DNA from: a virus
Virus record (IMG/VR): IMGVR_UViG_3300031456_000009
Span: 1-45,128 of that record
Length of the DNA stretch: 45,128 nucleotides
Reading direction: 5' to 3' (one strand)
This document shows positions 30,840 through 38,882 of the stretch, in pieces; the stretch's first letter is position 1; each line of letters opens with the position of its first letter. A model generated the notes under the pieces. That model searched no databases and was not told the DNA's origin. It saw nothing but the letters and a program-made list of their open reading frames with translations. The translations under genes and the position numbers were made by a program.

Positions 30840-32186
30840 ATGTCTGACGTTACCGTGGCCCCGAACGCCGCGCCGCCTCCGAGCAATGCGCCGGCAGCGA
30901 ATGAAGTGGCAATCGATCAGAACCCGACCAACTCGCCGCAGCCGGTCGGCTCGCAGGCGCCTGAGAAGACGGTCGAGCCGCGCGGCTCCGAGCACCGACC
31001 GGAAAGCCGCCGCGAGGCGATCCAGAAGGCGTTCGCCAAAGCGCGCGAGGCGAACCCGCCGAAGGCCGCCGACGCCAAGATGGGTCATAACCAGCCGCCC
31101 GAGGAGACCAAGCGCGAGGTGCCGGCGCGCGCCAAGCCCGAGCGCGAGAAGCTCGAACCGATTGACCTGCGCAAGCGGCCGACCGAACAACCGCGCGACC
31201 AGGGGCGTTTCGCCAGGGCAGAACCTGACGGCGGCGGACAGCAACAGCCGCGTCAGCAGCAGTCAAATCAAACGGGCGGGCAAACAGGCGGACAGACGCG
31301 CGGACAGGCGGACCAGACAGGCGGGCAGCAGCAAGCCGCCCATTTGCCCGAGGCCGCGCCCTATCGCAACGCGCCCTCGCGCATGACCGAGCGCGCCAAG
31401 GCCGAGTGGGCGACGACACCCGAGAGCGTGCGCGCGGATGTTTACCGCATGCACACCGAGTTCGCCGAAGGCTTCAAGCGCTACAAGGGCGACCACGAGA
31501 CGATGAAGACCCTGCGGCCGTTCGAGCAGATGGCCAGGGAGCACGGCACGACGCTGCAGCGCGCGCTCGACAATTACACCGGGATGGAGGCGAAGCTTCG
31601 CAGCGACGTCGTCGGCGGGCTCGACATCATCGTCAACAATCTGAACTTGCGCACGCCCGAGGGCGAGCGGCTCACGCTGCGCGATGTCGCTTTCCACATC
31701 CTCAATCAGTCGCCCGAGCAGCACAAGCTGCGCCAGAACGAGAACGCGCAGTCGGCGCAGAGCCAGCAGATCGGGCAGTTGCACCAGATGGTGAACACGC
31801 TTGCGTCGGGAATTAAGGAGATGCAATATGAGCGCCAGTTCGCGAATACGCGAACGGCAATCGACCGCTACGCGGAAGACCCGAAGCACCCCAGGTTTGA
31901 CGAACTGTCCGACCTGATCGAGCAAGAGATCAAACTCGGCTTCGACATCGACACCGCGTACATGCGCGCTGACAGGCTGCGGCCCGCCACCGCTCGTGCG
32001 GCTCAAACCCGCACCAACGGCAACGGCAACGGCACCCAGGCGCAAGCACGACCCGTCGACCGCTCTATCCATGGCGCGCCTGACGCTGGCCCCTCAAACG
32101 GGACGTCACGCGGCAAAAGTGGAAAGCAGACAGGGCGACGTGAGGCTATCGCGAGCGCGATCAAACGCGTGAGCGGCTCGCTTTAA
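30840..32186 (+). CDS. Scaffolding protein
   Basis: A 448-residue protein from ATG 30840 (CAGGAG upstream), starting MSDVTVAPNAAPPPSN. The N-terminal ~180 residues are Pro/Gln/Lys-rich and disordered. The middle has a helical domain ('AKAEWATTPESVRADVYRMHTEFAEGFKRYKGD') and 'YTGMEAKLRSDVVGGLDIIVNNL', and the C-terminal end is basic ('GRREAIASAIKRVSGSL'). Disordered N-terminus, long helices and basic C-terminus directly upstream of the capsid gene are the pattern of internal scaffolds. No protease is obvious. Confidence 0.8.
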   Translation: MSDVTVAPNAAPPPSNAPAANEVAIDQNPTNSPQPVGSQAPEKTVEPRGSEHRPESRREAIQKAFAKAREANPPKAADAKMGHNQPPEETKREVPARAKPEREKLEPIDLRKRPTEQPRDQGRFARAEPDGGGQQQPRQQQSNQTGGQTGGQTRGQADQTGGQQQAAHLPEAAPYRNAPSRMTERAKAEWATTPESVRADVYRMHTEFAEGFKRYKGDHETMKTLRPFEQMAREHGTTLQRALDNYTGMEAKLRSDVVGGLDIIVNNLNLRTPEGERLTLRDVAFHILNQSPEQHKLRQNENAQSAQSQQIGQLHQMVNTLASGIKEMQYERQFANTRTAIDRYAEDPKHPRFDELSDLIEQEIKLGFDIDTAYMRADRLRPATARAAQTRTNGNGNGTQAQARPVDRSIHGAPDAGPSNGTSRGKSGKQTGRREAIASAIKRVSGSL

Positions 32187-32197
32187 GCGACCACGCG

Positions 32198-32238
32198 CGG
32201 CTCAGACCCGCATCTCTCCACACGACGGCTCAGACCCG
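32198..32238. repeat. 13-bp direct repeat before capsid gene
   Basis: CGGCTCAGACCCG at 32198-32210 and again at 32226-32238, 28 bases apart. It lies in the 123-base gap before the major capsid gene, and may mark an added promoter or a regulator site for high capsid expression. Confidence 0.35.
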
Positions 32239-32309
32239 GTTTCACCGCGACCAGCGCGCGCGTGCGCGGCTGCTCGCTGATCTGAACCATTTTTCGGTGG
32301 AGCGGCATC

Positions 32310-33332
32310 ATGCCGAATATCAACACCAACGCTGCGTACCAGCAAATTCTCTCGATGGCGATTGAAGACCGTTCATCGAGCTACGAGGACTTGGTCTCGA
32401 ACAACAACGCACTGCTCGCCGTGATGCGCCGCAAGGGGCTGTGGCAGACCTACTCGGGTCCGCGCATCCGCCAAACGCTGCAGATCAGCAAGCAGGTCGC
32501 GCAGTGGTATTCGGGCTTCGATCAGTTGCTCAATCCCGCAATCGATCTGTTCAACGACGCCTACTTCGACCCGAAGATGGTCGTGGTGCCGGTGATCCTG
32601 TCGATGCAGGAAATCCTGAACAACGAAGGCGAAGCGCAGCTTGAAGACGTCTACGACGCCTACATGGATGCGGCCGAGCGCGCGCTCGAAGACACCATGG
32701 ACGTCGCGCTCTATGCGGACGGCACGGCGAACGGCGGCAAGCAGCTTACCGGCCTCGCGACCGCAGTGCCCATCGTGGCCAACGCGGGCATCTATGGCGG
32801 CATCGACCGTGGCAGCGCCGCGATCTGGCGCACCTCGATCTTCGATGCGCAGTCGGCATCGGCGCCCATCGGCACGCAGGTCACCAAGGACACCATCCGC
32901 CCGTTCCTGAACTACATCATGACCAAGCAGTCGCGCGGACGTCAGTATGCCGACCTGCTCATCATGTCGCCCGAGCACTATGCGGCATACGACGCAGCCA
33001 CCATCGCGATCCAGCGTCAGACCAACGAGACGCAACTCGGCAAGCTCGGCTTCTCGGCGGTGGAATACATCGGCGGCGGCAAGCGCGCCGAGATCGTGCT
33101 CGACGGCGGCATCGGTTCGAACATGCCGGCGAACACGACGTTCGGTCTCAACACCGACAGCTTCCGCCTGCGCTACCACCCGAACCGCAACTTCGACAAG
33201 CTGTTCGACGGCGACGGCATGATGCCTATCGATAAGGACGCCATCGCGCAGTTCATTGGCTGGATGGGTGAACTGACCCAGGTCAATCCGCTGTTCAACT
33301 GGCGCTTCTACGACAGCAACCCCGCGACCTGA
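32310..33332 (+). CDS. Major capsid protein
   Basis: A 340-residue protein, with GGTGGAG upstream. 'MPNINTNAAYQQILSMAIEDRSSSYEDLVSNNNALL' (broken here) and 'FDPKMVVVPVILSMQEILNNEGEAQLEDVYDAY' and 'RRQYADLLIMSPEHYAAYDAATIAI' style text match the HK97-fold capsids of alphaproteobacterial podoviruses. It comes after scaffold and before a small head-tail gene. It is followed by two strong hairpins (33341-33377, 33381-33425), typical after a very abundant product. Confidence 0.9.
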   Translation: MPNINTNAAYQQILSMAIEDRSSSYEDLVSNNNALLAVMRRKGLWQTYSGPRIRQTLQISKQVAQWYSGFDQLLNPAIDLFNDAYFDPKMVVVPVILSMQEILNNEGEAQLEDVYDAYMDAAERALEDTMDVALYADGTANGGKQLTGLATAVPIVANAGIYGGIDRGSAAIWRTSIFDAQSASAPIGTQVTKDTIRPFLNYIMTKQSRGRQYADLLIMSPEHYAAYDAATIAIQRQTNETQLGKLGFSAVEYIGGGKRAEIVLDGGIGSNMPANTTFGLNTDSFRLRYHPNRNFDKLFDGDGMMPIDKDAIAQFIGWMGELTQVNPLFNWRFYDSNPAT

Positions 33333-33340
33333 TGAGCCTC

Positions 33341-33425
33341 TCTCGCGCGCGGTGAAGTTCGGACATCGCGCGCGAGACCCCCTGGGGCCGCGCCTCAAGT
33401 GTCAGTCCGCGAGGGCGGCCCCAGG
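33341..33425 (+). terminator. Tandem strong hairpins after capsid gene
   Basis: First stem TCTCGCGCGC (33341-33350) with GCGCGCGAGA (33368-33377), 10 bp perfect. Second stem CCTGGGGCCGC (33381-33391) with GCGGCCCCAGG (33415-33425), 11 bp perfect. Neither is followed by a T-run, so they are better seen as attenuators or mRNA-protecting structures that raise capsid output relative to downstream genes than as full stops. Confidence 0.55.
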
Positions 33426-33447
33426 CCCCTTCACAACGGAGAGCAGA

Positions 33448-34146
33448 ATGGCAAACGACCCCGACGCTGCACTGATCGTTTTGTTTCGTCACTCGGCCGT
33501 GCCGAACGAAGGCAAGTCGGTCAAGGAAGGCCGCCCGATCTTCGATGACGTCGAAGTCGTGGAAGTGCGCTTCCCTGGCTCGCGCTCGATGAGCGTGTTC
33601 CCGGCAACCTCCGTGTCGCACTGGGCCGTCGACCCGCACACCGGGGGTCAGGTGCAGGTCACCTACGCGGAACGCTTCGCGCGCCAGTACCAGCAATTCA
33701 AGCAGCACGCAGCGCAAACCAAATCCGGCACGCCGCTCTCGCATGCGCCGTTCCTCACCGAGGGGCGCCGCGCGGAGTTTCGCGCGCTCAACATCTACAC
33801 CGTCGAAGCGCTGGCCGTGGTCGATGGCCAGGAACTGAAGAACCTCGGCCCCGGCGGTCGCGATCTGAAGAACCGCGCGATGGAGTTCATCGCCGAGAGC
33901 AAGGCGCACGCGCCGAGCATGCAGTTGCAGGCCGAGCTTGACGGGCTGCGCGCGCGCAACGCGGTGCTTGAGGAGGACATGGCCGCTGTGAAGAAGCAGC
34001 AGGCGAGCAGCGAGTTCGAGGACATGACCGAGGACCAGTTGCGCGACTTCATCAAGACGCACACCGGTCACACGCCGCAGGGCAACGTCAATCGCAAGAC
34101 GCTGGTTCGCATGGCAACGGACGCGCGGCCCAGCAAGGCAGCATGA
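33448..34146 (+). CDS. Head-associated protein with C-terminal HeH/LEM-like motif
   Basis: A 232-residue protein from ATG 33448 (GGAGAG upstream). The first ~110 residues look beta-rich ('VEVVEVRFPGSRSMSVFPATSVSHW'). A coiled coil (residues ~155-195, 'LQAELDGLRARNAVLEEDMAAVKKQQ') follows. The last ~40 ('TEDQLRDFIKTHTGHTPQGNVNRKTLVRMA') fit a small HeH/LEM or Rho-N-type two-helix fold, often used to bind DNA. It lies directly after the capsid gene, so a head or head-completion role is likely. Confidence 0.7.
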   Translation: MANDPDAALIVLFRHSAVPNEGKSVKEGRPIFDDVEVVEVRFPGSRSMSVFPATSVSHWAVDPHTGGQVQVTYAERFARQYQQFKQHAAQTKSGTPLSHAPFLTEGRRAEFRALNIYTVEALAVVDGQELKNLGPGGRDLKNRAMEFIAESKAHAPSMQLQAELDGLRARNAVLEEDMAAVKKQQASSEFEDMTEDQLRDFIKTHTGHTPQGNVNRKTLVRMATDARPSKAA

Positions 34147-34851
34147 ATGACGATCCTGCAAGTGGTGAAGGATGTGTGCTCGGTGGTCGGCGTTGCGGTG
34201 CCGACCTCGTTGTTCGCGTCGCTCGCCGCCAACCGCACGATGCAGGAGATGGTCGCTCTCGCCAACGAGATGGCGCAGCGCATTTGCGGCGACACGTGCG
34301 AGTGGCAGGTGCTCAAGCTCTCGGTGGTCTATACCGGCAACGGCGCCACCGAGGCGTTCAACCTTCCGAGCAACTACAAGCGCATGCTGCTCACCGGCAA
34401 TGTGTGGCGCTCGACCTCGGCGCTGCAGCCGATGTCGTTCTATCCCGACACCGACGAGTGGATGGCGCGCCGCGCGGCGAATTGGACCAACGCGTGGGGC
34501 GAGTGGACGCTGTACGGCGGCCAAATCCACATCTGGCCCGTGATGGGCATCGGCGTTTCGGCGCGCCACGCCTACCTCGACAAGAATTGCGTCACGCTCG
34601 CGGGCGGCGGCAGCGGCGACCGCTTCCAGGCTGACGGCGACAGCTTCCGGCTCGATGAGCGGCTGCTCAAGCTCGGCATGATCTGGCAGTGGAAGGCGCA
34701 GAAGGGCTCGCCCTATGCCGAGGACATGGGCACCTACGGCGACGCGCTGCAGATCGCGATGGGCAACGACAGTCCGTCACCGATCATCATTGATCGCCTG
34801 CCGGCATCGCGTGCGGCGCGTGTCGCCTATCCGTGGACGGTGCCGTCATGA
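34147..34851 (+). CDS. Head-tail adaptor protein (tail tubular A/gp4-like)
   Basis: A 234-residue protein starting at ATG 34147, directly after the previous stop. 'CEWQVLKLSVVYTGNGATEAFNLPSNYKRML', 'SFYPDTDEWMARRAANWTNAWGEWTLYGGQIHIWP' and 'RHAYLDKNCV' (broken here) form the typical pattern of podovirus adaptor/tail tubular A proteins, with a helical N-terminal part and a beta-rich half. It sits under the portal to connect head and tail. It overlaps the next gene by ATGA. Confidence 0.85.
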   Translation: MTILQVVKDVCSVVGVAVPTSLFASLAANRTMQEMVALANEMAQRICGDTCEWQVLKLSVVYTGNGATEAFNLPSNYKRMLLTGNVWRSTSALQPMSFYPDTDEWMARRAANWTNAWGEWTLYGGQIHIWPVMGIGVSARHAYLDKNCVTLAGGGSGDRFQADGDSFRLDERLLKLGMIWQWKAQKGSPYAEDMGTYGDALQIAMGNDSPSPIIIDRLPASRAARVAYPWTVPS

Positions 34852-36650
34852 GCCAGAGCGCAGCATTCCGCCGCGTCCCGGTGCAGCAGCAGTTCGCACA
34901 GAACCTGCAGGTCACCACCTTGCCGGCGCCGACGCGCGGCATCATCCAGCACGAGAACGACGCGTTCACCGGGCCGGGCGCCTGCATCATCTCGGACAAC
35001 TGGATGCCGACCATGAAGGGCGTCAAGTTGCGCGGCGGCTGCACGCGCTGGTGCGTGCTGCCCGAGGCGGTGCCGGTCGTTTCCGGGTTCGAGTACGTCA
35101 GCGGCAATCAGCAGCGCATGTTCGCTGCGAACGCGGCCAAGCTGTACGACGTCACAAGCAGCGTGCCGACGCTGGTGAAGGCCGGGCAGACCAGCGGCAA
35201 CTACTGCGCCAGCCAGCTTGCGAACCTCTCGGGCTACTGGCTGATCGCCGTCAACGAGACCGGCGACGCACCGCTGCGCTTCAACGGCGCGACCTGGGCC
35301 ACGCTCGATCCCACCGCGATCGCGGCGTGGGCGAATAATTTTCATTACGTCGTCGGGGCCACCGCCAAGGATGCGACGGACAATACTTTTTGGAAAAACA
35401 CGGTGGACCACACCAGCGCCGCTGCCGGTACCTTCGCGGCTGACCGTACGGCGCGCCCGACATTCTGGACGTCGGCGAGCGCACCGGACGGTGCCGGATG
35501 GATCACCGGCCCCATCGGCTCACCGGTCGTAAACGGCCGCAACCTGAGTTACGTCTGCAAGTATCGCAACCGGCTGTTCTTCATCGGCACGAAGTCGATG
35601 GACATCTGGTATCTCGGCATCGACAGCATCAGCGGGGTGCTGACCAAAATTCCGCTGTCGGGCGCGGCGACGCACGGCGGCTATCTGATGTTCATGGCGA
35701 GTTGGTCGATTGATGCCGGCGACGGCATTGACGACAAGCTGGTCATCGGGACGTCGGAGGGTGAGATTTTGATCTTCACCGGCAGCAATCCTGCCGATCC
35801 GGCCAACTGGCGGCAGGAAGGCCGCTATCAGATCAGCCCGCCGCTCGGCATGAACGCGCACGACAACGTCGGCGGCGATCTCCTGGTGCTGACGGTCGAC
35901 GGCATTGTGCCGATCAGCCAAGCGATCACCAAGAGCGCGGGACAACTCGAACTGGCGCTGATCTCGCGCACCATCAAGCGCATGTGGCGCGAGGAGATGC
36001 TCGCCAAGCGCGGCCTGCCGTGGACGATGAAGAAGTGGGACGAGTACGGCGCCAACTTCATCACGTTCCCTGGCGGCACCGCCGGCAATCGCTACTGCCT
36101 CGCGATGAACAACACGACCGGCGCCTTCGCACGCGCGGTGGGTTGGGATGCGATGTGCTTTCTGCGCATGCGCGGCGACATGTTCTTCGGCACGCAGGGC
36201 GGCATCATCATGCAGGCCAATCGCACCGGCTACGACGACGGCAAGCCGTATGTCGCGACGCTGGTCGGCGGCTGGGAGATGTTCCAGGCTGGCTCGCAAG
36301 ACGTCGTGTGGCATCAGGCGCGCGCGGTCTTCACCGCCCCACCGGGTGAACCTTTCCAGCCGCAGATCGCGGCATGCACTGACTATATTCTCGCGATCCC
36401 GCCGCCACCGCCTGCGGGCATCGACCCCGGCGTTCCCGACGTCTGGGACGAGGGCAAGTGGGACCACGCGAAGTGGGATCAGCCCGCGCCGGCCAAGAAC
36501 GTCAACCGGAATACGATGTGGGTGTCGGTCGGCATGACCGGCTTCTCTCACGCACCCATCGTGCAGATCACTGTCGCGCAGCAGGCAACGCCCGACGTCG
36601 AACTGGTCGCAATCGCGGCGACGTACGAGCGCGCCGGCATCAACGTTTAA
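34848..36650 (+). CDS. Tail tubular B-like / DNA stabilisation protein
   Basis: A 600-residue protein from ATG 34848 (ATGA overlap); the frame's upstream GTG at 34833 is less likely. 'AFTGPGACIISDNWMPTMKGVKLRGGCTRWC' begins the conserved part, followed by repeated beta-propeller-like segments ('RLFFIGTKSMDIWYLGIDS', 'DDKLVIGTSEGEILIFTGSNPADPANWRQEG', 'GDMFFGTQGGIIMQANRTGYDDG'). This is the pattern of podovirus nozzle/tail-stabilising proteins. It likely forms the tail tube end with the preceding adaptor. Confidence 0.85.
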   Translation: MSQSAAFRRVPVQQQFAQNLQVTTLPAPTRGIIQHENDAFTGPGACIISDNWMPTMKGVKLRGGCTRWCVLPEAVPVVSGFEYVSGNQQRMFAANAAKLYDVTSSVPTLVKAGQTSGNYCASQLANLSGYWLIAVNETGDAPLRFNGATWATLDPTAIAAWANNFHYVVGATAKDATDNTFWKNTVDHTSAAAGTFAADRTARPTFWTSASAPDGAGWITGPIGSPVVNGRNLSYVCKYRNRLFFIGTKSMDIWYLGIDSISGVLTKIPLSGAATHGGYLMFMASWSIDAGDGIDDKLVIGTSEGEILIFTGSNPADPANWRQEGRYQISPPLGMNAHDNVGGDLLVLTVDGIVPISQAITKSAGQLELALISRTIKRMWREEMLAKRGLPWTMKKWDEYGANFITFPGGTAGNRYCLAMNNTTGAFARAVGWDAMCFLRMRGDMFFGTQGGIIMQANRTGYDDGKPYVATLVGGWEMFQAGSQDVVWHQARAVFTAPPGEPFQPQIAACTDYILAIPPPPPAGIDPGVPDVWDEGKWDHAKWDQPAPAKNVNRNTMWVSVGMTGFSHAPIVQITVAQQATPDVELVAIAATYERAGINV

Positions 36651-36664
36651 GGGGTCACGCGGCC

Positions 36665-38041
36665 ATGGTGCAGATCACCAGTCGGGATCAGGTCGACGCG
36701 CTGCGCATGCCGTCGCCGTTCTTCGGCGACGATCCGCGCGGCATGGTCGACCGCGACGCGCTGCAGGCGTGGTCGTGGGGCACGGACTACGACGAGAACG
36801 CGCAACGCGCCAAGATCGCAAAGGCGCTGCTGGAGCAGCAGGCGCGCAGCGCTGCGGCCCCGCCGCTCTTTTCCGGCCTCGGCGGCTCCAGCGGCGGCGG
36901 TGGCGCGAGCGGTCTCTACGCTGGCGGCGGCGGCGGTGCGGCCGATCAAGACAGCAGCGCGGATGGCGGCGGCGCCACTGGCCTCAGCGGCGGCCCCGGC
37001 AGCGTGGGCGGTCCTGGCGGCCTCGGTGGTGGTCCTGGCGGCGCTCCGGGCGGCGCCCCTGGTGGTGCTCCTGGTGGTGCTCCTGGCGGCGCGCCCGGCG
37101 GTCTCGGCGCAGGCGTGGCCGGCGTCGCCTCGGCGGCCGATGCCATCGGCAGTGCGAACCCCGGCCAGAGTACGCCGGGCATGAGCCTCGGAGATATCGG
37201 CCAGTCGGTAGGCCAAGCGGCGGCGACGCAATCCGGTTCGATTGTCGGGCCGAATGCTCCCGGCATCCACGGCCCCAACGACGTGATGTCGAACGACATC
37301 GAGGCGAGCGCGCCTACAGGCTCGATTGTCGCGGCGAACGCCCCCGGCATTCACGGGGTCAACGATGTGATGTCGTCGCCCGCGCCCGACCCGGTGTCGG
37401 CGCCATCGCCCGCGCCAGCACCATCGCCCGCGCCAGCACCCGACATCGCGAACGCGCACGACCAAGCGGCTGCAATGCAGGCGTCGATGGCGCCTGGGAT
37501 GATGGCGGGCATGATGTCGTCGCAGTCGACGCAGGCCTCTGCCATCGCAGACGCGCTCAGTGGCGCGCAGGCGGCTGCAGCTCAGGATGCTGCCGATGAT
37601 GCAGCCGCTGACGCAGCCGACGCCGCCGCCGCGAGCGGCATGGGTCTGAGCGGCACGAACGCAGGTGCTCTGTCTTCGGGCATGGGCGCTTTGACAGAAG
37701 GTGCCCCCTCCAGCGGCGTTATTGCAGACGCCTCGACCGCGAACGCTCCCGGATCATTCGACACCAGCGGGCCGGGCGTGACGTCATCGGCGCAGGACGC
37801 GGCGGATGACGCTGCTGCCGACGCTGCCGACGCCGCTGGTGACGCTGCTGCTGACGCAGCAGCCGACGCTGCCGCCGATGCTGCGGCCGACGCTGGTGAT
37901 GCTGGCAGCGAAGGTGGCGAAGGCGGTGAAGGTGGCGAAGGCGGTGAAGGTGGCGAAGGTGGTGAAGGCGGTGAAGGTGGTGGCAGCAGCGATGGCGGCA
38001 GCGATGGTGGCGGCAGTGACGGCGGTGGCGGCGGGTGGTGA
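36665..38041 (+). CDS. Gly/Ala-rich repetitive virion protein
   Basis: A 458-residue protein from ATG 36665. Residues 1-75 are ordinary ('SPFFGDDPRGMVDRDALQAW', 'YDENAQRAKIAKALLEQQARS'); the rest is low complexity. It has five GGAP units (residues 125-144), two copies of a 'GSIVxxNAPGIHGxNDVMS' block (about 188-206 and 218-236), two tracts of 'QDAADDAAADAADA', and eight EGG units coded at 37910-37981. It lies between the tail protein and the acetyltransferase-like protein, so it is probably a flexible virion component. Function unknown. Confidence 0.7.
   Translation: MVQITSRDQVDALRMPSPFFGDDPRGMVDRDALQAWSWGTDYDENAQRAKIAKALLEQQARSAAAPPLFSGLGGSSGGGGASGLYAGGGGGAADQDSSADGGGATGLSGGPGSVGGPGGLGGGPGGAPGGAPGGAPGGAPGGAPGGLGAGVAGVASAADAIGSANPGQSTPGMSLGDIGQSVGQAAATQSGSIVGPNAPGIHGPNDVMSNDIEASAPTGSIVAANAPGIHGVNDVMSSPAPDPVSAPSPAPAPSPAPAPDIANAHDQAAAMQASMAPGMMAGMMSSQSTQASAIADALSGAQAAAAQDAADDAAADAADAAAASGMGLSGTNAGALSSGMGALTEGAPSSGVIADASTANAPGSFDTSGPGVTSSAQDAADDAAADAADAAGDAAADAAADAAADAAADAGDAGSEGGEGGEGGEGGEGGEGGEGGEGGGSSDGGSDGGGSDGGGGGW
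37037..37096 (+). repeat. Five in-frame 12-bp repeats (GGAP)
   Basis: Five consecutive units of GGx GGx GCx CCx, each coding Gly-Gly-Ala-Pro, varying only at the third codon bases. In-frame 12-bp repeats let the protein grow or shrink by four residues without a frameshift. Confidence 0.85.
37910..37981 (+). repeat. Eight in-frame 9-bp repeats (EGG)
   Basis: Eight consecutive GAAGGxGGx units coding Glu-Gly-Gly, changing only at third positions. Slippage here would change the acidic tail by three residues per unit. Confidence 0.85.
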
Positions 38042-38511
38042 TGATTGATTACGTCTACGGGCAAGATGAAGTCGTCGCGCACGCAGTCGCGCAGATGATC
38101 CCCGATTGCCGCGAGCGCGGGTTCGGCGCGTGCAAGGCGATTGGTGTGATTGACGCGAGCGGCACGCTTATCGCCGGCATCGTCTATCACAACTACCACC
38201 CGAGCGCGGGCGTGATCGAGATGAGCGTCGCAGCATTGCCACATGCGCAATGGCGCACGCGCGAGACGTTGCGGCGCATGTACGAATATCCGTTCGAGCA
38301 GATCGGCGTGCAGATGGTGATGCACATGACGCCGGCAAGCGACGAGCGTGTGCTGCGGCAGCTTGCGACCATCGGCTACATGCTCGTCACCGTGCCGCGT
38401 CTGCTCGGTCGAGATCGCGACGGTGTGCTGTGCCTGTTCACGCGCGAGGCGTGGGAGGAATGCCGCTTCATCCGGCGGCCGGCAATCGATGAGCATAGGG
38501 AGGCAGCGTGA
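38041..38511 (+). CDS. GNAT-like acetyltransferase fold protein
   Basis: A 156-residue protein beginning MIDYVYGQDE and overlapping the previous stop (TGATG). 'RERGFGACKAIGVIDASGTLIAGIVYHNYHPSAGVIEMSVAA', then 'RMYEYPFEQIGVQMVMHMTPASDERVLRQLATIGYM' (broken here) gives the strand-strand-helix order of phage-encoded GNAT proteins. The classical acetyl-CoA loop (Q/RxxGxG/A) is not clearly visible, so catalytic activity is uncertain. Similar proteins in podovirus tail operons are common and unexplained. Confidence 0.7.
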   Translation: MIDYVYGQDEVVAHAVAQMIPDCRERGFGACKAIGVIDASGTLIAGIVYHNYHPSAGVIEMSVAALPHAQWRTRETLRRMYEYPFEQIGVQMVMHMTPASDERVLRQLATIGYMLVTVPRLLGRDRDGVLCLFTREAWEECRFIRRPAIDEHREAA

Positions 38512-38870
38512 TGCCATACGACACTCTGAACCCGGGAGGCCTCGATGGTGGCGGCGGTCGCGACCGCATCACGCAGGCGTTGATGAACATTCAGACCCCG
38601 CCGCCTCAGACGCAGATGCCGCAACAGCCGCCGATGATGCCGCAGCAGGGCGCGCCACAGCCCGCGATGTCGAGCTTGCCGCCCGGTGCGGCGCCACAGG
38701 CGGCGAGCGGCCCGCCGGGCGCACCAGCGATGCCGGGCGCGATGCCGGGCATGCAGCCCAGCGCAGTGCCGGGGACGATGTCGAGCGTGATGCCGCCAGC
38801 ACTCACGCAAGGCGCGGGGCTGCAGCAGCCGCAAGCGATGCCGGGACAGATGCCGGGCCGACAGTATTGA
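38511..38870 (+). CDS. Pro/Met/Gln-rich protein
   Basis: A 119-residue protein from ATG 38511 (AGGGAGG upstream, TGATG overlap). After 'MPYDTLNPGGLDGGGGRDRI' the sequence is Pro/Gln/Met/Ala-rich low complexity ('PPQTQMPQQPPMMPQQ', 'MPGAMPGMQPSAVPG'). It is probably disordered and acts as a linker or minor tail component. No family recognised. Confidence 0.6.
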   Translation: MPYDTLNPGGLDGGGGRDRITQALMNIQTPPPQTQMPQQPPMMPQQGAPQPAMSSLPPGAAPQAASGPPGAPAMPGAMPGMQPSAVPGTMSSVMPPALTQGAGLQQPQAMPGQMPGRQY

Positions 38871-38882
38871 TGGAGTTAAGCC

